A stretch of 64,000 nucleotides of DNA from PNON01 sp964387025 (GCA_964387025.1 CAYLUZ010000004.1:124001-188000), one strand, 5' to 3'; shown: positions 8,769 through 17,135, numbered from the stretch's first letter. Notes: generated by a model not told the origin, from the sequence alone. Numbers and translations are program-made.

Positions 8769-10067
8769 ATCGGCTTGACTGGACTGAGTGACAGGAAAAC
8801 CGAATAACCCTGTATCTAGTCCAGCAGTTGCACTACGGGCAACAGGAAGGCTTTCCTCAAATCTATTTTGAAGTAATGCCTTCACGTCTTTAAAGGAACA
8901 CTTTTGCAGCTCGTCATCGCCAAAACGTTTGGCAAGTACACGAGCAGCGTTGAAATCAGCGTTCCCAGTAAAACCACAATTCAAGCAGTGAAAATGTTCC
9001 TGGTCACTACGGTTGGTTTTAGCAACATATCCACACTCTGAACATTGTTGGCTGGAAAAGGCAGGTTGTACACTTCTGTATCGGATTCCTGCGTCATCCA
9101 GCTTGAAAATGAGATGATCATGCATGTAACCAAGTTGAGAAGCCTTCAGCCAACTGTTCATCTCACGACTTTTGAATTTCATATCCTTGACACCGAGACG
9201 TTCCAGAGCAACGGGTGAACTTTCAGGCAGGTCTATAATCAGTTGGTTAATGTATCGTCCAATTTCGTTTCGCACAAATCGTTCGGTCTTGCCATCAAAC
9301 AACTTTACTACGGATAGTCCCTTTTTCTTCAGGCACGAATTCAGTTTTTGCTTCCGTGCCATTTTTTCTCTGGATAGCTTGTTGCGGGTTCGGACTTCGC
9401 AGCTGATCTCACCATACATTCTATCGGTTGAGGTTACCAGCATCTTTTTCATGCCGATATCCACACCAACAATTTCACCAGCAGCTTCTTGCTTGTTCGG
9501 TGTTTTACCGACAACCAAAGAAATAAACCACTCCTTGTCTTTTTTGTCCAGGCGGACACCGGTAAAAAGACATGGGTATTTTTCAAGCGTTTCTTTCGCT
9601 CGGTTGTACAGTTTGATGGGCAGAAAAACAGGTTTGCCTTTTTCGAGCGTTGAAAGCCTGATCCAATAATCGAATGATCGGGAAGTTTTTACTTTTTGAA
9701 GTACCGCCACATTTGGGCTGGCTTGAATCGAAATAGCATCCAGCTTCGGTCGATTTACACGGCCATTTGAAAACCACGACTGCACGATCCCACAAGCCTG
9801 CATCCATGCACACCGCTGCCATCTGGCAGAAAGCGGTGATTTGAAGATTGGAATATCACCATTTTTATCCGGTGTTTTCTGCTCGTGGTCAATTAGATAA
9901 TCACAAAAAGTCTGCACCAAGCCCATATATTCATCCGCCACCGCATTCAATGCCTCGATTTTTCCGTCATTTGCATTATCGAGCTTGATGTGAGTGACAG
10001 ACTTTTTAAATGAATATTTTTTATTCGTTTTACGTGCGACTTTATTGTGGGTCTGTTTCTCTGCCAA
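8751..10067 (-). CDS. tnpB: TnpB RNA-guided endonuclease (IS605 OrfB family)
   Basis: A 438-residue protein with all expected parts. The N-terminal region is basic. RuvC-I Asp203 lies in 'VGVDIGMKKM', the RuvC-II Glu289 in 'ALERLG', and the zinc finger has C342/C345 and C361/C364, followed by RuvC-III Asp371 in 'NADFNAAR'. No catalytic residue is missing, so it should be active. Family members are programmable nucleases guided by an RNA that starts within the tnpB 3' end and runs past it. The residues after about 400 fit that dual-use region. A TTG start at 10067 was taken: an in-frame stop lies just upstream, no earlier start exists, and no clear ribosome site is seen. Confidence 0.92.
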   Translation of the reverse strand: MAEKQTHNKVARKTNKKYSFKKSVTHIKLDNANDGKIEALNAVADEYMGLVQTFCDYLIDHEQKTPDKNGDIPIFKSPLSARWQRCAWMQACGIVQSWFSNGRVNRPKLDAISIQASPNVAVLQKVKTSRSFDYWIRLSTLEKGKPVFLPIKLYNRAKETLEKYPCLFTGVRLDKKDKEWFISLVVGKTPNKQEAAGEIVGVDIGMKKMLVTSTDRMYGEISCEVRTRNKLSREKMARKQKLNSCLKKKGLSVVKLFDGKTERFVRNEIGRYINQLIIDLPESSPVALERLGVKDMKFKSREMNSWLKASQLGYMHDHLIFKLDDAGIRYRSVQPAFSSQQCSECGYVAKTNRSDQEHFHCLNCGFTGNADFNAARVLAKRFGDDELQKCSFKDVKALLQNRFEESLPVARSATAGLDTGLFGFPVTQSSQADVYSCL

Positions 10068-10641
10068 ATGTTTAGCATTCTAACAAGCATCAATTATAAG
10101 ATGGAAATAAGTAAACGGAAGTTCACTAAATTGTGTTAAGCGAAGTTGCATAATTTAGATGAATTAATTGATCCATCAAATGCAATTAAAGTATCATTTT
10201 CAAATTACCGCTTGAAGTCCTTCAATGTTATTCCCCGTTTTGGTGTTACCTCTGCTTTGACGCTATAAATCTTCGCAAAAAGAAGTTGTGATCGCGACAA
10301 AGTCCCCGTCTAATTATTACAATCTTTTGTAGTGGAATGAGAACAATTATTTTATGACTTTTTAAAGCGATCAACTTTTCTGCCATTGCTCTGCGGTTTG
10401 ATAGCTAACTTCTTCTGATTTTGTATATTCTTTTTGTTTCATGAAAATATTATACTTATTGATATGGGTATTGGTGCCTATAAAATGCTTGAAATTTTAT
10501 TATTCCTTTGCATAATCCTAATTGCCATATTCCCAATTGTTGTATTATAAACTTGATTCTGATAGCCATTGCAAAAACTATTGTATTTTGTCAATCAATT
10601 TTATTTGAAATAATTATAAAAACTACAATTAGTATGGATTA
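10068..10641. other. 574-base gene-free AT-rich stretch between tnpB and a hypothetical gene
   Basis: No convincing reading frame was found on either strand. The stretch from about 10205 to 10310 is less AT-rich than its flanks and holds a ~34-codon open frame on the minus strand ending at 10205; this could be a remnant of a gene broken by the insertion. The left end of the tnpB element must lie here or close by. A short hairpin (TTGAA/TTCAA near 10214-10227) is too weak to call as the left end. Confidence 0.4.
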
Positions 10642-10650
10642 GTGAATAAG

Positions 10651-11118
10651 ATGATCGTATCCCAAAAGACGAAATTCGAGATTGTTTATCATTGGACGGA
10701 GGGAAGTGTCCCGCCCCCTTACCACTATGAGTATTCGATAAAGATTCAGGAAGATAGGACAGGTATTGTGTCTTATCGACCTGATTATGATTTGAAAGAT
10801 GTGCCTGTTTGGAACCGCTATTTCATCATACCTCAGGAGTTGTTTTCCCAACTTTATGATCTTATAGAATCAGATGGTTTCTATAAACATGAATGGAAGC
10901 AAGCTATTGAAATAATTGTCGGTGGAAGTCAAGAGTGGTGTGACGGGATCATCGAAAACCATGAATTCCATATTCCAACAGGATTGGCCCGAGAGGATTC
11001 TGATAAAACCGGACCTCTATATTTATTATTAAGACAACTTGGTCCAGACGAGATGTGGGATGATCTACAACAAATGCGGAAAGAATATATAAATAGATTT
11101 TTCCAAGAGAAAACATAA
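10651..11118 (+). CDS. Hypothetical protein, 155 residues
   Basis: Not recognised. It is a soluble, acidic protein with no signal peptide or membrane segment and many aromatic residues. The predicted strand-rich start ('KFEIVYHWTEGSVPPPYHYEYSIKI' read in two pieces) is followed by an acidic helical end ('DEMWDDLQQMRKEYINRFF'). An in-frame GTG at 10642 would add three residues; neither start has a clear ribosome site. It stands alone between the TnpB element and the convergent XdhC-family gene. Confidence 0.6.
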   Translation: MIVSQKTKFEIVYHWTEGSVPPPYHYEYSIKIQEDRTGIVSYRPDYDLKDVPVWNRYFIIPQELFSQLYDLIESDGFYKHEWKQAIEIIVGGSQEWCDGIIENHEFHIPTGLAREDSDKTGPLYLLLRQLGPDEMWDDLQQMRKEYINRFFQEKT

Positions 11119-11155
11119 ATTGAAAAAGAATAATTTTAAGCTTTGAGGCAGATTA

Positions 11156-12289
11156 CTATGTCCGGGACTTTAGGTTATTAACCCGGGTTTGAATCAATTC
11201 AGCCGCAATACTGACTGCGATCTCTTCAGGGCTTTCTGCCCCGATAGTGAGCCCAATCGGTGAATGGACTTTCTCCAATTTTGTCCGTTCAATCCCTTCT
11301 TTTTCCAAGGCCTTATAGATCTCGTCCCGCTTTCGTTTGCTTCCGATCATTCCTATATAAACTGAATCTAAATTTAATACCTGTGTCAGTATGACTTGAT
11401 CGTGCAAGTGACCACGAGTAACAATCACAAAATAACTTTCCGGATCAATGGGGAATTCTTCCAAAGCAGTCTGATTATTCTTCAAAACGATGATCTCATC
11501 TGCACCCGGAAACCTTCCCCGGTTGGCGAATTCTTCGCGATCATCCAGGATCACCGTACGGAATCCAACCAGGCTGGTCAATAAAGCTAACTTTTGTGAA
11601 ACATGGCCGGCGCCAAAAATATAAACAGTCCCATAATTTTTCAAAGGAGCAATAAAGAAACGGGATTTTCCTGCTAAAATTGTTTGCGGCAATCGCGGGG
11701 AACTGATATTTATGATTGCTTTATCCACTTCAAGAAGTATGGATGGTTCCTCAGGGCTTTGTTTATCACCACCTACTTGAGGTGCCTGAAACATTACGTT
11801 GGTATTAATAAAATCACCCGTCCGTGTGATAACCTTACCATTTTTACCAATATACCAACGAGGTAGATGGGAAGTATCCTCGCCATTATTCGGCAATTGG
11901 ATGATCCACCAGCCACCCTGGCGGGTTTGCTCATCAGCCAAAGCAGATTGAAATGCTGCTAGTAGCTCAGTATCTCCTGATTCTAAGTATTCGATCAAAA
12001 CTTCCTGGTTTCCACCACAGATCATATCCGTGGAAGCAGCATCTTTCCCCGTGAGGTGAAATTCCTTGATAATTGAAGAGTGGTTTTTGAAGGTCTCCCT
12101 AGCTATCTTGATGGATTGGGCCTCAAGTTGACCTCCGCCAATAGTTCCAATGATACTGCCGTCCGATAGAATTACCATCCGGGCACCAGTTGATCGGGGA
12201 GTGGATCCATTTTGATTAATTAAAGTGGCCAGAATGATATTTTTCCCTGCTGACAATTGATTCACGATTTCTTCGGTAAGGGTATTCAT
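11156..12289 (-). CDS. XdhC/CoxI-family protein (molybdenum-enzyme maturation factor)
   Basis: A 377-residue two-domain protein. The N-terminal XdhC_CoxI domain has 'LATLINQNGSTPRSTGARM' and 'GTIGGGQLEAQ', with 'DMICGGNQEV' following. The C-terminal XdhC_C Rossmann domain has 'VYIFGAGHVSQKLA' and ends with 'IGMIGSKRKRDEI' and 'PIGLTIGAESPEEIAVSIAAELI'. XdhC proteins bind molybdenum cofactor, help add its sulfido ligand and insert it into xanthine dehydrogenase-like enzymes. No such enzyme or Moco gene is in this window, so the client is unknown. The gene follows the lipoprotein at 12335-12877 on the same strand by 45 bases. Confidence 0.88.
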   Translation of the reverse strand: MNTLTEEIVNQLSAGKNIILATLINQNGSTPRSTGARMVILSDGSIIGTIGGGQLEAQSIKIARETFKNHSSIIKEFHLTGKDAASTDMICGGNQEVLIEYLESGDTELLAAFQSALADEQTRQGGWWIIQLPNNGEDTSHLPRWYIGKNGKVITRTGDFINTNVMFQAPQVGGDKQSPEEPSILLEVDKAIINISSPRLPQTILAGKSRFFIAPLKNYGTVYIFGAGHVSQKLALLTSLVGFRTVILDDREEFANRGRFPGADEIIVLKNNQTALEEFPIDPESYFVIVTRGHLHDQVILTQVLNLDSVYIGMIGSKRKRDEIYKALEKEGIERTKLEKVHSPIGLTIGAESPEEIAVSIAAELIQTRVNNLKSRT

Positions 12290-12334
12290 TTATTCATCCT
12301 TAAAGGTATAAATTGAAACTATTTACCCAAGAAG

Positions 12335-12877
12335 CTATGGAATTATTCGGACATTATCCAAAGAACCAGTGACTTTTGTACTGCCTGTCCAAACCCAGCA
12401 AAATTCGCCACCGCGATCCGGATTAGGGATCATTATCCATTTACCAGTTGGATCAATTCCATAAATATCGGCCACCATCCCTTTCAAAAAATATCCGACT
12501 ATGTTGGGTTCTCTTCCTGGTCTGATGTGGCAATTTGAATTTTCGATTGGAACGACTTGAGGTTTTCCACCGGAAGAAATTTCTTGTGGGGAGGAAGATT
12601 CAATTTCTGAAGTAGGTGAGAGGATATTTTCTGAAGTCGGTATTATGGATACAGATTCTGTTATTACAGGGGTGGGTATCAAGGGAAGTGTCGGAATGGG
12701 AGCAGGAGTGTGAGTGGGTCCTGGTACAGTTGGGGCAACGGTTGCAGTTGGTTCATCAGTAGGAATGGACGTTAATTCTATTTTGGGGGTGTTGCAGGCT
12801 GATAACACCAATACCAAGCAGAACCCGAAGATAGTTAGAATTGACTTGGAAAATATTTTAATAATATTTTTCATCAC
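12335..12877 (-). CDS. Lipoprotein with SH3-like domain
   Basis: A 180-residue protein. A signal peptide ends in a lipobox ('LVLSAC', Cys about residue 28). A Thr/Pro/Ser-rich linker of about 75 residues follows, then one SH3-like (bacterial SH3_3-type) domain with 'NSNCHIRPGREPNIVGYF', 'GKWIMIPNPD' and 'FCWVWTGSTKVTGS'. The same SH3-like module occurs in the three lipoproteins at 22-25 kb, but this one lacks their C-terminal Ig-like domain. SH3-like domains of this kind commonly bind cell-wall peptides; binding here is inferred. Confidence 0.8.
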   Translation of the reverse strand: MMKNIIKIFSKSILTIFGFCLVLVLSACNTPKIELTSIPTDEPTATVAPTVPGPTHTPAPIPTLPLIPTPVITESVSIIPTSENILSPTSEIESSSPQEISSGGKPQVVPIENSNCHIRPGREPNIVGYFLKGMVADIYGIDPTGKWIMIPNPDRGGEFCWVWTGSTKVTGSLDNVRIIP

Positions 12878-13081
12878 CCATCTAATTATGCCATATATTC
12901 GACGGGTATAACAATTAACATATCCGGACTCAGTCGGACATGGAATTCCCTATTGGTGCTTTAAATTCTCTCCATTATTAAGGTGAGTTAATGAAAAGAA
13001 TTATCGACCGATGAAATTGTAGTTTTATACAATTATTCAAATTCCTAGACCACCTCAAAAATAATATCTTAAGATGGCTTA

Positions 13082-13312
13082 TCATTCAATCTTCGGATCC
13101 ATTTTTATTGATAGGATACTCACTCCCAGATCCCGGAGTAGGTTCACCAGACCGTAGAGCGCTTGTTGATCCGGTAGTATGCCGCGAATACTACTATTAT
13201 TTTCGTCAGAAAAAACTGACATCCCTTCGAACCATTCTTCCATTTGTGGGCTGATCGATCCTTTGATCGTTATTTCAATGTTAATGGGTTGTGTGTCTTT
13301 CATTTCTGCCAT
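13082..13312 (-). CDS. Small conserved protein, third gene of the ABC-2 exporter operon
   Basis: A 76-residue soluble protein of unknown function. It has a strand-rich start ('INIEITIKGSI') and an end ('ILPDQQALYGLVNLLRDLG') resembling a motif I recall from small proteins near transporters and regulators in many bacteria; I cannot name the family. It lies 55 bases after the permease stop with GAGG before its ATG. A stable hairpin occupies the gap. It may regulate or accompany the exporter. Confidence 0.65.
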   Translation of the reverse strand: MAEMKDTQPINIEITIKGSISPQMEEWFEGMSVFSDENNSSIRGILPDQQALYGLVNLLRDLGVSILSIKMDPKIE

Positions 13313-13323
13313 AATGACCTCAA

Positions 13324-13350
13324 ACCGGAGGGATTAAGCATCCCTCCGGT
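13324..13350. other. Intercistronic hairpin in the exporter operon
   Basis: ACCGGAGGGA (13324-13333) pairs perfectly with 13341-13350 across a 7-base loop. There is no T-run after it on the minus strand, so it more likely acts in mRNA processing or stability, or sets the small gene's expression level, than as a terminator. Confidence 0.6.
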
Positions 13351-13367
13351 ATTCAATTTGAATATGC

Positions 13368-14174
13368 TTAGCGGATTGCGAAAGAAGCAATGTATGGCAG
13401 AAGGGATAACAAAGCCAGCCAGGGGCTTCGGGTGCGTTTAATAGTATTGTCCCATTGGAATAAATACACTGCCAGGATAAATGAGATCAAACCTGCTATT
13501 ACCAATACAGCAAGGTTGAACAAAGGATCGTGACCCACCGATTGACCCATGGCAAGCCCATTGAAAGCAGCCATGGCGTGTGTGGTGGGTAGTATTTGGG
13601 CTACTTTTGCCAGTGAAGCAGGTAGTATGGATGTGGGCATCATCAAACCGCCAAGGATCATGGATGGCAGGAAGATCAATTGAGCCAGTAAAACGGTTGC
13701 CCGGGAGTTTGGGGCGATCACGCCGATCAACATTCCCAGCCCGGCACAGGCAAAAGCGCTGGCAAGCCATACGATAATGAACCATATCCAGTTGGTAGGT
13801 TGGACGGCTTCGAAGAAGATGGGACCCGCAACGGTTATCACGGCTGATATTAATGCCATATGCAAAACGGATGTGAGTGCGGGAATACTGACTATGGAAA
13901 ACGAAGGGACTCCATTGATCTTGAAGCTGCGGAAAATTCCACTTTCACGGGAACTGAGCAGCGGGTTGGGTAATCCCAGTAATGTGCCGCTCATAATAGC
14001 GACCAGGATCATTGCTGGGGTCATCGTTTCTTTGAAGGTTGGGTTAACCTGGGTCATGAGAAGGCCCATCATGACAAAGAAGAATAATGGAAACAGGTAG
14101 TTCATTAAAAGCATGGATCGATCGCGCAATCCGGTACGAAATTCATATGTAAGGTGGTGGCCAAAGGCATTCAT
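13368..14174 (-). CDS. ABC-2 type exporter permease
   Basis: A 268-residue membrane protein of the ABC-2 family. It has an N-terminal cytoplasmic segment ('FGHHLTYEFRTGLRDRS') and about six hydrophobic segments, for example 'YLFPLFFFVMMGLLM' and 'LIFLPSMILGGLMMP'. The loop-rich 'FLPSMILGGLMMPTSILP' is typical of daunorubicin- and nodulation-type ABC-2 permeases. It follows the ATPase gene by 11 bases, with AAGGAG at 14183-14188, so the two form one exporter. The substrate is unknown; drugs, lipids or polysaccharide precursors are usual for the family. Confidence 0.88.
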   Translation of the reverse strand: MNAFGHHLTYEFRTGLRDRSMLLMNYLFPLFFFVMMGLLMTQVNPTFKETMTPAMILVAIMSGTLLGLPNPLLSSRESGIFRSFKINGVPSFSIVSIPALTSVLHMALISAVITVAGPIFFEAVQPTNWIWFIIVWLASAFACAGLGMLIGVIAPNSRATVLLAQLIFLPSMILGGLMMPTSILPASLAKVAQILPTTHAMAAFNGLAMGQSVGHDPLFNLAVLVIAGLISFILAVYLFQWDNTIKRTRSPWLALLSLLPYIASFAIR

Positions 14175-14185
14175 GGGATTTCTCC

Positions 14186-15103
14186 TTATCTTGTGGGTTG
14201 AATCTTGGTAATTTCCAGGAAACGTTCTTCGAGGGTTGGGCGCTCAACGCGCAGATCAATCAATTTATCGTCCTGGTTACCAATGTATTGAATGATGGCT
14301 GTAACTGATGCACCCGGATCAGTGGAGTAAAAAAGCGCATAGCCATCTTTTACCTGGTACTGTTGAACTCCCGGGAAGGTATGGCCATTTGAGGCAAGAA
14401 TATCTTTCTCAGTATGAACAGAAATACGCGTATATCCTTCTCCCGCAGCCGTCAACTCCTGGGGTGTGCCAATGGCAGCTATCTTTCCTTTGAGCAAGAT
14501 GGCAACCCTGTCTGCCATTTTTTCAGCCTCTGCCATATCGTGGGTTGCGAGGATCATGCTGGCACCTTCCTGTTGTAACTCATGCATCAGGTCATGCAGC
14601 TCCACTCTTGAGGCTACGTCTAAACCAGCAGTAGGTTCATCCAGGAAAACAATCTGTGGGCGGTGAGCTACCGCGAGGACAAGTGCCAGCCGGCGTTGTT
14701 GGCCAATCGATAGGCTGCCATACTGGGCATTCTTTTTGACACCAAGCTGTAAGCGTTCTATAAGATCGTAACGTGGAGCTGTCTGATGGTATGCGCAGAA
14801 GAATTGCATCGCTTCCTGAACAGTCATGTTTGCCGGTAGGGCAGAACTTTGCAATTGAACACCCATCAGGGTTGTAAGTTTTCGTTGTTGTGTTTTTGGA
14901 TCCAAACCCAACACCCGAAGACTCCCGCTATCTGGGCTTCTTAATCCTTCAAGACTCTCTAAAGTGCTGGTTTTGCCTGAACCGTTTGGACCAAGTAAGC
15001 CAAAAATCTCGCCTTTATTCACATCAAAACTGATATCATCAACTGCTACATTGGTTCCATAAACCTTTTTGAAATTCTTAACAGATATAATCACTTCTTC
15101 CAT
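14186..15103 (-). CDS. ABC-2 exporter ATP-binding subunit
   Basis: A 305-residue ATPase of the DrrA/CcmA type. Walker A is 'GLLGPNGSGKTS', the signature is 'LSIGQQRRLAL' and Walker B is 'QIVFLDEPTAGLD', with the switch His in 'LATHDM'. A C-terminal extension of about 80 residues is typical of exporters of this class. The ribosome site AAGGAGGT lies just upstream of the ATG. It is the first gene of a three-gene minus-strand operon (ATPase, permease, small protein) diverging from metK. Confidence 0.92.
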   Translation of the reverse strand: MEEVIISVKNFKKVYGTNVAVDDISFDVNKGEIFGLLGPNGSGKTSTLESLEGLRSPDSGSLRVLGLDPKTQQRKLTTLMGVQLQSSALPANMTVQEAMQFFCAYHQTAPRYDLIERLQLGVKKNAQYGSLSIGQQRRLALVLAVAHRPQIVFLDEPTAGLDVASRVELHDLMHELQQEGASMILATHDMAEAEKMADRVAILLKGKIAAIGTPQELTAAGEGYTRISVHTEKDILASNGHTFPGVQQYQVKDGYALFYSTDPGASVTAIIQYIGNQDDKLIDLRVERPTLEERFLEITKIQPTR

Positions 15104-15254
15104 TGTCTTACCTCCTTCTTTTCACTTGTAACAATATCTTATTTGTCAACCGGATACATTGTCATGTATCTTTTGGTACAAAAGGTGGTTGATTTTTTTA
15201 GTTTCAATCGTGTAATAGAGTTTATCCTTGACACTTTATCCTGCTTTTATTTCA

Positions 15255-15263
15255 TGTTATAAT
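15255..15263 (+). promoter_or_regulatory. Extended -10 promoter for the metK leader
   Basis: TGTTATAAT matches the extended -10 form (TGnTATAAT). A TTGACA at 15228-15233 is 24 bases away, too far for a normal -35, so the extended -10 may suffice. It places the transcript start about 25 bases before the riboswitch. Confidence 0.6.
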
Positions 15264-15292
15264 CGCTTTTACAATTCAATAGCCCATTGCGG

Positions 15293-15408
<116 letters not shown>

Positions 15409-15423
15409 GGCAGCCGACTTCAC

Positions 15424-15470
15424 AGTTTGCCCCTCAATTGATGTATTCCGCAGGGCAAACTATTCTTTTT
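15424..15470 (+). terminator. Riboswitch-controlled terminator (expression platform)
   Basis: AGTTTGCCC (15424-15432) pairs perfectly with 15453-15461, followed by a T-run. The 3' strand of P1 and the next bases (about 15404-15411) can pair with GCCCCTC (15429-15435, one bulged C), giving the competing antiterminator when SAM is absent. Confidence 0.88.
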
Positions 15471-15483
15471 TAAGGAGCTACAT

Positions 15484-16695
15484 ATGACTACCACTTTTAT
15501 GTCTTCGCCAAAGTATCTGTTCACTTCAGAATCGGTAACTGAAGGCCACCCTGATAAGCTTTGTGATCAGGTCAGCGATGCGGTGCTGGATGCCTGCCTC
15601 AGGGAAGATAATTTTAGCCGGGTCGCTTGTGAAACCGCCACGAAGACTGGTTTTGTGATGGTTCTTGGTGAAATTACAACCCACGCAGATATCAATTTTG
15701 ATACACTAGTGCGGGAAGTTGTTCTCGGGATTGGTTATGACCATACTGATAAAGGTTTTGATGGTCATACCTGTGCAGTACAGGTGGCTATAGCAGAACA
15801 AAGCCATGATATTGCCTTGGGTGTGGATAATGCGATGGAGTCAAAATCTGGCGAAATGACAGATGCGTTGATTGAGAAAATTGGTGCAGGTGACCAGGGA
15901 ATGATGTTCGGTTATGCTTGCAATGAAACTCCTGAATTAATGCCGGCACCAATACACTATGCCCATAAACTCACTCGTCAATTATCAATCGCTCGCAAGT
16001 CCGGTCAATTGCCCTGGCTGCGTCCGGATGGCAAGAGTCAGGTGACCGTTGAATATGAATATGGAAAACCAAAACGCATTGATACCGTATTAATATCCAC
16101 CCAACATTCCCCAGATATTTCACATGCTGATATTTCCGAATCCGTGCGTGAGTACATCATTAATGCAGTTCTTCCAAATGAACTTGTCGATGATAATCTT
16201 AAAGTCTATGTCAATCCTACTGGACGCTTTGTTATTGGCGGACCAATGGGTGATGCAGGAGTAACAGGCAGGAAGATCATCGTCGATACTTATGGCGGTA
16301 TGGGTCGCCATGGAGGTGGTGCTTTTTCCGGAAAAGATCCCACAAAAGTGGACCGTTCTGGTGCATATGCTGCCCGCTGGGTGGCAAAAAATATTGTTGC
16401 TGCTGAATTGGCTGATCGATGTGAGATCCAGGTGGCATACGCGATCGGGGTAGCGCACCCATTAAGTATTAATGTCGAAACATTCGGCACCGGCAAGATC
16501 GATGATGAGAAGATAGCCAAGATCGTCAGTGAGGTTTTTGACCTGCGCCCCGGGGCTATTCTACGCGATTTAAATCTGCGGCGTCCCATTTTCCAACAGA
16601 CCGCATCTTACGGTCACTTTGGCCGGGAAGAAGCTGACTTCACCTGGGAAAAGACGAACAAAGTTGGTGATCTGCGATCTGCAGCTGGTTTTTAA
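15484..16695 (+). CDS. metK: S-adenosylmethionine synthetase
   Basis: A 403-residue enzyme making SAM from methionine and ATP. It has the family start 'FTSESVTEGHPDKLCDQVSDA', the ATP-binding 'GAGDQGMMFGYAC', the loop 'GRFVIGGPMGDAGVTGRK' and 'GGGAFSGKDPTKVDRS'. Its length is normal for bacterial MetK. AAGGAG at 15472-15477 supports the ATG at 15484. It is a single-gene unit between the SAM-I riboswitch and a terminator. Confidence 0.98.
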   Translation: MTTTFMSSPKYLFTSESVTEGHPDKLCDQVSDAVLDACLREDNFSRVACETATKTGFVMVLGEITTHADINFDTLVREVVLGIGYDHTDKGFDGHTCAVQVAIAEQSHDIALGVDNAMESKSGEMTDALIEKIGAGDQGMMFGYACNETPELMPAPIHYAHKLTRQLSIARKSGQLPWLRPDGKSQVTVEYEYGKPKRIDTVLISTQHSPDISHADISESVREYIINAVLPNELVDDNLKVYVNPTGRFVIGGPMGDAGVTGRKIIVDTYGGMGRHGGGAFSGKDPTKVDRSGAYAARWVAKNIVAAELADRCEIQVAYAIGVAHPLSINVETFGTGKIDDEKIAKIVSEVFDLRPGAILRDLNLRRPIFQQTASYGHFGREEADFTWEKTNKVGDLRSAAGF

Positions 16696-16716
16696 TCAAC
16701 TTGATTAGATAAACAC

Positions 16717-16748
16717 AAAATACCCTGTGAAAATCAGGGTATTTTGGT
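16717..16748 (+). terminator. Intrinsic terminator after metK
   Basis: AAAATACCCTG (16717-16727) pairs with 16735-16745 across a 7-base loop; the T-tract is formed by the end of the stem. Confidence 0.75.
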
Positions 16749-16750
16749 AC

Positions 16751-16779
16751 TTGACATACTGTGTAACATATAGTATAGT
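16751..16779 (+). promoter_or_regulatory. padR promoter with overlapping inverted-repeat operator
   Basis: TTGACA (16751-16756) and TATAGT (16774-16779) with a 17-base spacer form a near-consensus sigma-A promoter. A 19-base imperfect palindrome beginning TACT and ending AGTA (16757-16775) fills the spacer and enters the -10. This is where an autorepressor would sit. PadR proteins commonly bind AT-rich dyads at their own promoters. Confidence 0.7.
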
Positions 16780-16796
16780 AGACAATAAGGTATAAT

Positions 16797-17135
16797 ATGA
16801 TGAATGATATAGTAGATAATTCGATATTAGAGTTACGCAGAGGTGTTGTAGTCATGGCTGCGTTAACGATCCTTCGAAAAGAAGGTTATGGCTATTCTGT
16901 ATTACGGCAGCTTGCTGAGAATGGCCTCGAAGTGGACCAGGGCACTCTTTATCCACTTCTCCGAAGGTTGGAATCTCAAGGGTTATTGCAATCTGCCTGG
17001 AGAATTGAGGCAGGACGCCCAAGACGATATTATCAAACCAGTCCCGCGGGACAAGAAATACTGCAGAAACTCAATAAGGAGTGGAAACAGATCACCCGGG
17101 CTGTTGAAAACATTACTTTATTCAAGCCGGAATAG
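16797..17135 (+). CDS. PadR-family transcriptional regulator
   Basis: A 112-residue winged-helix regulator. 'LRRGVVVMAALTILRKEGYGYSVL' (read in pieces) is the typical PadR start, followed by the recognition and wing region 'VDQGTLYPLLRRLESQGLL' and 'GRPRRYYQTSPAGQEIL'. A C-terminal helix for dimerisation follows. AAGG at 16786-16789 precedes the ATG. The gene pairs with the downstream membrane protein carrying a HAAS-type domain, a common PadR partner. Autoregulation through the palindrome in its promoter is inferred. Confidence 0.92.
   Translation: MMNDIVDNSILELRRGVVVMAALTILRKEGYGYSVLRQLAENGLEVDQGTLYPLLRRLESQGLLQSAWRIEAGRPRRYYQTSPAGQEILQKLNKEWKQITRAVENITLFKPE

Larger units (their letters stand above)
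8749..10067 (-). mobile_element. IS200/IS605-type element carrying only tnpB (IS1341-like); outer ends not defined
   Basis: An intact tnpB with no tnpA (Y1 transposase) reading frame on either side. A 7-bp-stem hairpin sits at the right end. The left end cannot be placed; it probably lies in the AT-rich stretch after 10067. The coordinates given are the minimal element. Such tnpB-only elements depend on a TnpA supplied elsewhere in the genome. Confidence 0.7.

Noticed and set aside
9172..9669. Plus-strand open frame inside tnpB
   Set aside because: It is antisense to the conserved RuvC region and has no domain or ribosome-site support.
10214..10227. Small hairpin as the left end of the tnpB element
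   Set aside because: Five base pairs with a 4-base loop is too weak and its sequence does not resemble the right-end hairpin.
15228..15233. TTGACA as the -35 of the metK promoter
   Set aside because: The gap to TATAAT is 24 bases, too long for a sigma-A promoter; the extended -10 is the better explanation.
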